In this document: in pieces, positions 58,690-64,000 of the stretch | How the letters are laid out: every line of letters begins with the position of its first letter | Position numbering within the stretch: position 1 is the stretch's first letter | Assembly (NCBI GenBank): GCA_020638795.1 | Contig: JACKHW010000001.1 | Location: 797,438-861,437 of the forward strand | Length of the DNA stretch: 64,000 nt | From: Planctomycetota bacterium | GTDB lineage: Bacteria > Planctomycetota > UBA1135 > GCA-002748355 | Reading direction: 5' to 3' | Translations under genes and position numbers: made by a program | Notes under the pieces: model-generated | What the model saw: only the letters and a program-made list of their open reading frames with translations | Database searches by the model: none | Told to the model about the DNA's origin: nothing

Positions 58690-59718
58690 TCATGTCAAGA
58701 ATTCGAGAGGTCGAAACACGGTATCTTCGATGTCCGCTTCTCGTGACTCCGCTGGCAGCCAGCTCGTCCAAGCGAGCCGGCCCGACTTCCCGAGCCGTAG
58801 CTCGGGCACGGAGTCCTTGCGAAGCACGAGCTTCACGTCCCAAGTCAGCTCGTCGCCGACGTATTGACGCAAGAGAGCACGCAGCCGCTCGAGGCTTCCA
58901 CCGCCGGGCAACATCCTCTCGAACGCGGCCAAGCGCAGCGGCCCGAGGCGGAGGCGAAACTTCGACGAACGGTCCCAGAAGGTCGTGCCGAGCACGGCGG
59001 TCGTGCCCAGCGTGCACGCGGCGCGCGACGTGCCGAGCGAGGAGTACGAGTCCTCGGGGATCGGAGCCCAGTATCCGACGAACTCCTCGACGGCCGCTGG
59101 TATCCGAAAGAACTCTTCGATCATCGTGATCAGACCGTCGGCACCGCGAGCGTGACCGATGAGCTGCGACGCGAAGCGAAGCCTGACGAGATCGGGCAGC
59201 TCGTCGCGGTCACGCAGCGACGGTCTGCCGACACCGATCAAGCTCGCGATGTACGTGCTGATCCGATCCGAATCCGGCCGGTCGAAGCTCACCGTCGGCT
59301 GGCTGCGCGCCCACGCGGCGTAGAACAGCGAGAGCATGCGGTGGTGGAACAGGTCGGCAAACGCACGAAACGTGGGATCGTCGTGATTCCGCTCCCGGTC
59401 GCGGGCGAACTCGGTCAGGTGCAAGGGCAGCGCGCCATGCGGACCGAAGAGCCCGAGGAATCTCACGATCAGTCGAGGCGGTCCCGAGCTTCGTATCTCG
59501 AATCGCGCGAGTGAGGAAGGAGCAAAGTCGAGCGACGGTTCTTGGCCCAGATGAACGGGTTCCTCGCTCGCACGAAGTCCCTCGCCAATGCGAGGCTTGT
59601 CCAAGTTGGCGCACTCGATGCGACGCATCGCCCGGAAGAAGCCGAACGAATAGGGCTTCGCAGCGAGTTCTTCGAAGACGCTCACAGCCCCGGGCGCAGC
59701 CCGAGTCGCGGCGGCCAC
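58690..59718 (-). CDS. tssG: Type VI baseplate protein TssG
   Basis: A 342-residue TssG (ImpH/VasB): AAKPYSFGFFRAMRRIECAN near the start, APSSLARFEIRSSG and LIVRFLGLFGPHGALPLHLTE, FHHRMLSLFYAAWARSQPTVSF, then GTTAVLGTTFWDRSSKFRLRLGPL toward the end. It forms the baseplate wedge with TssF and TssE. The first codon used here is GTG 59718, which overlaps the tssF end by 37 bases. A GTG at 59685 that overlaps the tssF stop (GTGA) is an equally possible start and would shorten the protein by 11 residues. Confidence 0.92.
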   Translation of the reverse strand: MAAATRAAPGAVSVFEELAAKPYSFGFFRAMRRIECANLDKPRIGEGLRASEEPVHLGQEPSLDFAPSSLARFEIRSSGPPRLIVRFLGLFGPHGALPLHLTEFARDRERNHDDPTFRAFADLFHHRMLSLFYAAWARSQPTVSFDRPDSDRISTYIASLIGVGRPSLRDRDELPDLVRLRFASQLIGHARGADGLITMIEEFFRIPAAVEEFVGYWAPIPEDSYSSLGTSRAACTLGTTAVLGTTFWDRSSKFRLRLGPLRLAAFERMLPGGGSLERLRALLRQYVGDELTWDVKLVLRKDSVPELRLGKSGRLAWTSWLPAESREADIEDTVFRPLEFLT

Positions 59719-61586
59719 TTCATGACGACACGGTCCTTCGTACGCACCGTCGTCTGCGCGAACGAGTTGATGCTGACGTAGCTGCGGAAGAACTGCTCGA
59801 GAACCGCGCCGATCAGGAAGACACCGGTGCCCTCGAAGGCAACGGCGTCGAGGGTCAAGTCGATCTTCGCGCCGCGAGCGAACGCGAGCGGTCCCGATCG
59901 TTCCACGCGCGCCATCCCGGACTCTGCACGCACGGAAGTGACGCCGTCGATCTGTCGCCGAACAGCCACGTCATGGATGTTGCCGTACAGCGTCAACAGG
60001 TCGCGCAGCGCGGTCGCACCTTGATGCTCGTCGGTGTCCATGAGTGTCAGATAGTTGAGCGATAGATGATTGATGAGCCGCCAAGACATCTCGCCGTGGC
60101 TGTGGGAGGGTCGCGGCTCGGTTGGCCCAGCGATGACTCGAACGGACTCGACGGCCGCCGATTCGACCGAGAATCCCAGACTCGCGTTCAGCAGTAGGGG
60201 CAGATCCCTGTTGGTGCAGAGCGTGCGGATGCGCAGTTTGCTGAGGTCACTGCGGTGCGGAGCCGCTTCTGCATCGACGAGCGAAACGTAGACTTCGCTT
60301 CCAAGGTAGCTCGACCTCGATCCGCGGCGCTTCGCCACCGAGGACGGCAAGCGCGGTCGCCGGTGCGTCGTGAAGAACGCTTGCTGCCCGACGGGACGTT
60401 CGAAATCGTGAATGCCGTAGAGCGGCATGAACTCCTGTTCGTCGCTCTCGCGAGATCCGATCCCCGTGACGCGCAACACGTCGTAGACCTCGAAGTCCGC
60501 ATCGCGCGTACGGTCCGCGATGACGCGGTAGTCGTTGGATCGATCGTCGATGTGAACTTGATCCGCCTGCTTCGGGAACAGATTGATCGCTGGCGTGCAG
60601 AACAACCCGAAGCTCGCTTGATCGACATTCCCGACGAGGTCGTCATCCGCACGATCGAGCGTGACAACGATGTCGAGTGTGCGATGTGCACATCGCCGGA
60701 CTGCATCACCGATCTCGGTGAACTCGACGGACATGAAACGAGCTGGAAACGCGAAATACTCGCGTAGAAGTCGATAGCCACGAAATGTTCTGTGTCCCCG
60801 AGGCTTCAGCTGCTCGGCGCCATCGTTCGCGCCCGCGAAGCCAGTCGGGCTCAGCATGGCTTCGTCGTCCGCGAAGCCGACGGCACGAATCGTCTCGGGA
60901 TCGAGCTCGACTTGCCATGGGGGCGCCTGGCCCTCGCTGGCAGGCTGCAGGTAGACCGCTTCGGCGTTGGCGAGAAGCTGCTCGAAGACGCGCATCGGCT
61001 GCTCGTCGAGCCCGCGGAGGTAAACGGGCAGATCGCGGCACGCAATCTTGTCGATCGTCAACGTCCCGGGACAGCGCAAGCGGATTCGAATCGCGGCCTT
61101 GACGCCGTTGAGCCTCTTGATGCCCAGCGCGGCGACATCGCGAGCTGTTGGATAGTAGGCGCCTTCGGCGATCTCGAGCGGAAACAGCGTCACGTCGTGC
61201 GCGGTCCTGAACTGACATCGCGAACCGTCGATCGACATCAACGCGGTGCCTCGTCCGATCGAAACGCCCTCGACGAGGGATCCCACCGCCATCTTCGGAG
61301 CCAGCTGAACGACGGCCATCGAGGGCTGAGGCGACAGATATTGCGGATAGACGGCTTCGAGCAGGTGCTGCGTGAGCCTGGGAAACTCCTCGTCGAGTTT
61401 GAGCTGAACCCGCGCTGCGAGAAAACTGAACCCCTCGAGGAGGCGCTCGACATAGGGATCGGCACACTCGAGATTTTCCAGGCCGAGTCGCCCCGCAACT
61501 TTGGGGAACTCTCGCGCGAACTCGGCCCCCATCTGACGCAGATGTTGAAGTTCTCGATTGTAGTACTGCAGTAGGCGCGGATCCAT
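59682..61586 (-). CDS. tssF: Type VI baseplate protein TssF
   Basis: A 634-residue TssF (ImpG/VasA): MDPRLLQYYNRELQHLRQMG, then EFAREFPKVAGRLGLENLECADPYVERLLEGFSFLAARVQLKLDEEFP with short breaks, QHLLEAVYPQYLSPQPSMAVVQL and, near the end, RSYVSINSFAQTTVRTK. These are the family's best-conserved segments, and the length is usual. Two copies join TssG and TssE in each baseplate wedge. The start ATG overlaps the tssE stop codon in the arrangement TGATG, and the end overlaps tssG, so tssE, tssF and tssG are tightly coupled. Confidence 0.93.
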   Translation of the reverse strand: MDPRLLQYYNRELQHLRQMGAEFAREFPKVAGRLGLENLECADPYVERLLEGFSFLAARVQLKLDEEFPRLTQHLLEAVYPQYLSPQPSMAVVQLAPKMAVGSLVEGVSIGRGTALMSIDGSRCQFRTAHDVTLFPLEIAEGAYYPTARDVAALGIKRLNGVKAAIRIRLRCPGTLTIDKIACRDLPVYLRGLDEQPMRVFEQLLANAEAVYLQPASEGQAPPWQVELDPETIRAVGFADDEAMLSPTGFAGANDGAEQLKPRGHRTFRGYRLLREYFAFPARFMSVEFTEIGDAVRRCAHRTLDIVVTLDRADDDLVGNVDQASFGLFCTPAINLFPKQADQVHIDDRSNDYRVIADRTRDADFEVYDVLRVTGIGSRESDEQEFMPLYGIHDFERPVGQQAFFTTHRRPRLPSSVAKRRGSRSSYLGSEVYVSLVDAEAAPHRSDLSKLRIRTLCTNRDLPLLLNASLGFSVESAAVESVRVIAGPTEPRPSHSHGEMSWRLINHLSLNYLTLMDTDEHQGATALRDLLTLYGNIHDVAVRRQIDGVTSVRAESGMARVERSGPLAFARGAKIDLTLDAVAFEGTGVFLIGAVLEQFFRSYVSINSFAQTTVRTKDRVVMKWPPRLGLRPGL

Positions 61587-62095
61587 CAGCGCGACTGACC
61601 GGCAGATTCACTCACGACGACACTTCCGTCTTCGAGATCGACCGTAGTGCGCAAATACAGACGCAGCGGCGCCGGCTGAGCCCAGAGAGTCGCGTCGATC
61701 GAGAAGACCAGTGCATGGTTGCCCATGTCGGCCGCCACAGTAGCGCGCACGCGGACCGACTCGTGGAGGATCCGAGGCTCGAAGTCCTGGATCGCCTTGC
61801 GGATGACGTCTTGCAGCTGCTTGACGTCCAAACCGGAGCTGGAAGTGCCGGTAAGCCCCCGCACGCCGTAGTTGAGGACGGAACACCGGACTTCGTCATA
61901 GTCGGTCAGGTCCTCGTACGCCGCGAGGTTCGGAGTGTTGAGCAACCAGGCGAGATCCCGGATGACGACCGCACGCAGTTGCGCCATCGTCATCACGCGT
62001 TCATCGCCGGACTCCGTCTTCTTGTCACGATGGTTGTCCGTCAGACGATCGAGCAGCGAGGGCTGCAATCGCTCTCGATACGTCAGCTCAGCCAC
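61586..62095 (-). CDS. tssE: Type VI baseplate protein TssE (gp25-like)
   Basis: A 169-residue protein of the gp25/TssE type: RERLQPSLLDRLTDN near the start, MTMAQLRAVVIRDLAWLLNTPN, the block YDEVRCSVLNYGVRGLTG, VIRKAIQDFEPRIL and a C-terminal strand region. GTG 62095 (VAELTYRERLQ) is chosen as the start because upstream codons read as the shadow of tagJ and no ATG is available in a suitable place. It overlaps the tagJ stop by eight bases. TssE links the sheath to the baseplate and triggers sheath assembly. Confidence 0.88.
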   Translation of the reverse strand: MAELTYRERLQPSLLDRLTDNHRDKKTESGDERVMTMAQLRAVVIRDLAWLLNTPNLAAYEDLTDYDEVRCSVLNYGVRGLTGTSSSGLDVKQLQDVIRKAIQDFEPRILHESVRVRATVAADMGNHALVFSIDATLWAQPAPLRLYLRTTVDLEDGSVVVSESAGQSR

Positions 62096-62936
62096 TCGCG
62101 GCACCCGTGTCGGCCGAAGCGTCGCCGTTGCCGTCATCGTCGTCACGAGACACGTCGAGCACGACTTCACGAACGTCCAAGAGCGCGTATTCGCCAACGT
62201 CGGTCGTCCAGAGCCGCTGCCCGACACCATGCCAGACGTTGCGGTCGACCTCGACCCAATCGGTCTTGCGGGCGAGCCTGAGCATCGAATCCTCGCACGT
62301 CTCGGTTCCCGGATAGCGCACCGGCAGCATCGCGACGCTCTGTCCTCCGTTGGTCCACGTCAGATGGGCCGGCAGCCACACGATGTCCCGAAGGTCGGCT
62401 GGCTCTTCGATCTCGATGCGTTGGACCCTGTGGAACGGCACCCAGACGTAGCGACCCTCGACGAGGGCCTCGAAGATGGGGCCGAGGCGTGGATCCGCGT
62501 CCGCGATCCAAGCGAACGGCTCACCGTTGATCGTTCCCGAGGTCGTCGGAGCGGCCTCGAACGCATCGCCGCGTAGTGCAGCCGCCTGCTCGTGATTCCC
62601 GTCGGCCCCGAGTCGCAGAGCTTCGACCATCAGCGGCACCCAAGGATCGGGCTTGCCGAAAACAATCGGCGTGCGACGACCCGCGAAGATGTCACGCCTC
62701 AAGGCTTCGCAGCTGAGCGCCTCGCGATAGGCCTGGCCCATCGCGAGAGCGCTCGGCGAGAGATCGGCGGCGACATTCAGCTGCGTCAACGCACGATCCC
62801 AGTCGCCCAACACCGCGAGGAGCTGGAACAGGAACGTACGGTGCTTGACTTCCGCCGGCTCCTTGCGCACCTGCGCTTGAAGCTCGGACAAGCACGCGTC
62901 GAGATCCCCTTCGTGCAGTCTTTGCTCCACGGTCAT
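62088..62936 (-). CDS. tagJ: TagJ/ImpE-type type VI accessory protein
   Basis: A 282-residue ImpE-family protein. The N-terminus is TPR-like (QRLHEGDLDACLSELQAQVRKEPAEVKHRTFLFQLLAVLGDWDRALTQLNV, written here with its family pattern). It is followed by INGEPFAWIADADPRLGPIFEALVEGRYVWVPF split over the conserved region, and PADLRDIVWLPAHL. In Pseudomonas the homologue TagJ binds the sheath small subunit and can modulate ClpV action, but it is not essential in all systems. It lies between hcp and tssE, on the same strand, 35 bases after hcp. Confidence 0.87.
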   Translation of the reverse strand: MTVEQRLHEGDLDACLSELQAQVRKEPAEVKHRTFLFQLLAVLGDWDRALTQLNVAADLSPSALAMGQAYREALSCEALRRDIFAGRRTPIVFGKPDPWVPLMVEALRLGADGNHEQAAALRGDAFEAAPTTSGTINGEPFAWIADADPRLGPIFEALVEGRYVWVPFHRVQRIEIEEPADLRDIVWLPAHLTWTNGGQSVAMLPVRYPGTETCEDSMLRLARKTDWVEVDRNVWHGVGQRLWTTDVGEYALLDVREVVLDVSRDDDDGNGDASADTGAASG

Positions 62937-62971
62937 AACGGGTCTCCGAGGAGGTCAGGACACGAGTCGAG

Positions 62972-63454
62972 CTACTCGACGTTTTCCTTGATGTTCCAGG
63001 TCATCGGGATCGCGCCGCCGTCCTTCGAGCCGTCGTCCTTCTGCGGCTGGTACTCGAACTTGACCTTGGCGAAGTTCAACGTGACGTTTTCGGTCAGCCG
63101 GTCCTCACCACCCGAACCGCCGGTGGAGACCGACGTGATGATGACATCGCTGAACGTGATGATGATGTACTCCAGCGGCTTCTCGCCGGCCTTGCGGACG
63201 GTCAGCGTCGCTTCCTTGTACTGCTTGCCGTTGCAGCACATCTTCATCAAGACCGGCGATGCCTTGTCGACGTACTTCGTGAACGAGAGGTCCTGCACGT
63301 TGACCTTGCCAGCGCCGCCGCCGCCGCCGATGTGCATCGACCCGCTCTGCGACATTCCCCAGCTCCACGCCAGGACGTCGATTTCGTCCTTGTGACTCTT
63401 GTCGCGTGCCTCACCCTTGATGTCGCCGATCTTCAGGAACATGTCAACTGCCAT
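62972..63454 (-). CDS. hcp: Type VI tube protein Hcp (TssD)
   Basis: A 160-residue Hcp: MAVDMFLKIGDIKGEARD, DEIDVLAWSWGMSQSGSMH, a Gly-rich loop (about 42-48), VNVQDLSFTKYVDKASPVL, MKMCCNGKQYKEATLTVRKAG and YIIITFSDVIITSVSTGG. It stacks as hexamer rings to form the inner tube, is exported, and can chaperone small effectors in its lumen. This is the usual length for the family, with no fused cargo domain. A good ribosome binding region (AGAGGAG) precedes ATG 63454. It lies between tssC and tagJ. Confidence 0.95.
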   Translation of the reverse strand: MAVDMFLKIGDIKGEARDKSHKDEIDVLAWSWGMSQSGSMHIGGGGGAGKVNVQDLSFTKYVDKASPVLMKMCCNGKQYKEATLTVRKAGEKPLEYIIITFSDVIITSVSTGGSGGEDRLTENVTLNFAKVKFEYQPQKDDGSKDGGAIPMTWNIKENVE

Positions 63455-63534
63455 GATCGCTCTCCTCTCGCTTCAGTTCTGTCTAGTGGTGGGTTGCCCG
63501 AGGACATCGGGCCTCGGATGGTTGGACGGATGAC

Positions 63535-64000
63535 TCAGCCTTGCTTCGCCGATGGCAATTTGGACACGAGGCGGAGTGATACGGTCAGGCCCTCGAGCTG
63601 GTAGTGCGGCCGCAAGAAGAACTTCGAGGTGTAGTAGCCGGGGTTGCCCTCGACCTCCTCGACGACGACTTCGGCAGCTGCCAATGGCTTTTGCGCCTTG
63701 ATCTCTTCGCTCGAGTGCGCCGGATCGCCGTCGACGTACTGCAGGATCCAGTCTTGGAGCCAAGTCTGCATGGCTTCGCGCTCTTTGAAGGAGCCGATCT
63801 TGTCGCGCACGATGCACTTGAGATAGTGCGCGAAGCGACAGCTCGCGAAGAGATACGGCAGACGTGCCGCGAGGTTCGCATTGGCGGTCGCGTCCGGGTC
63901 GTCGTATTCGGCGGGCTTCTGCAGCGACTGCGCCCCGATGAAGGCTGCGAAGTCGGAGTTCTTGCTGTGCAGCAGCGGCATGAAACCGTTCTTGGCAAGC
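63535..64000 (-). CDS. tssC: Type VI sheath large subunit TssC, cut by the right edge
   Basis: The C-terminal 154 codons of TssC; the rest lies beyond the right edge. The block LAKNGFMPLLHSKNSDFAAF, IGAQSLQKPAEYDDPDATAN, LPYLFASCRFAHYLKCIVRDK and ALAAAEVVVEEVEGNPGYY-type sequence through LVSKLPSAKQG is very close to TssC from well-studied systems as I remember them. With TssB it forms the contractile sheath. Note that this half is exactly what the TssB/TssC-like fusion at 54431-55915 lacks. The hcp gene follows 80 bases downstream. Confidence 0.94.
   Translation of the reverse strand, partial: LAKNGFMPLLHSKNSDFAAFIGAQSLQKPAEYDDPDATANANLAARLPYLFASCRFAHYLKCIVRDKIGSFKEREAMQTWLQDWILQYVDGDPAHSSEEIKAQKPLAAAEVVVEEVEGNPGYYTSKFFLRPHYQLEGLTVSLRLVSKLPSAKQG

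Noticed and set aside
1..64000. tRNA, rRNA, insertion sequences, integrases, prophage or attachment sites
   Set aside because: No transposase or integrase motifs, no terminal inverted repeats with target duplications and no tRNA-like cloverleaf were noticed by eye; a covariance-model scan could still find a small RNA.

Overview
The window is GC-rich, densely coding bacterial DNA. Several traits point to a Planctomycetota-like organism: kinase/sulfatase-modifying-factor fusion proteins, an ECF sigma factor fused to a membrane anchor and a large extracytoplasmic part, and many large secreted or lipoprotein beta-propeller/FG-GAP proteins that share one type of C-terminal domain. This assignment is inference from gene content. 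No rRNA, tRNA or phylogenetic marker beyond ribosomal proteins S12 and S7 was found.

Layout. 0-7 kb: a secreted protein cut by the left edge, an ELWxSDGT-repeat secreted protein, a decayed aspartyl-protease fragment, and a three-part kinase / formylglycine-enzyme-like / alpha-beta hydrolase protein. 6.4-12.2 kb: small membrane proteins, the ECF sigma fusion, an LtrA-family membrane protein and an internally deleted alcohol dehydrogenase pseudogene. 12.2-16.8 kb: a large secreted protein with a caspase-like core and two beta-gamma-crystallin domains, then a VOC protein, a GNAT acetyltransferase and a SpoIIAA-like protein. 17-28.1 kb: a metal (probably copper/silver) handling island: multicopper oxidase, Cys-rich exported protein, CusC/CusB/CusA-type RND efflux genes joined by ATGA overlaps, and a lipoprotein with repeated Cys modules. 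CusA carries large insertions, and CusB carries two C-terminal DUF3347 domains.

28.2-38.8 kb: a propeller lipoprotein, rpsL-rpsG (S12 has Arg at position 88, a streptomycin-resistance position), then three exported proteins (spondin-N domain, sortilin/BNR-like propeller, FG-GAP). 39-47 kb: a second membrane-anchored Ser/Thr kinase with a degenerate sulfatase-modifying-like domain, translationally coupled to a lipoprotein, followed by a 175-residue protein and a 1040-residue FG-GAP lipoprotein.

47.3-64 kb: a type VI secretion system. On the minus strand, from the right edge: tssC (cut by the edge), hcp, tagJ/impE, tssE, tssF, tssG, clpV. A divergent plus-strand gene encodes a TssB-like plus half-TssC-like fusion. 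Then, again on the minus strand: vgrG, a DUF6484 protein, a two-helix membrane peptide, a TIGR02270-type HEAT-repeat protein, an unrecognised candidate effector, an AHH-motif nuclease and a DUF1629/Imm11-type immunity protein. The genes downstream of vgrG look like a VgrG-borne payload module. TssJ, TssK, TssL, TssM and stand-alone TssB are not in the window.
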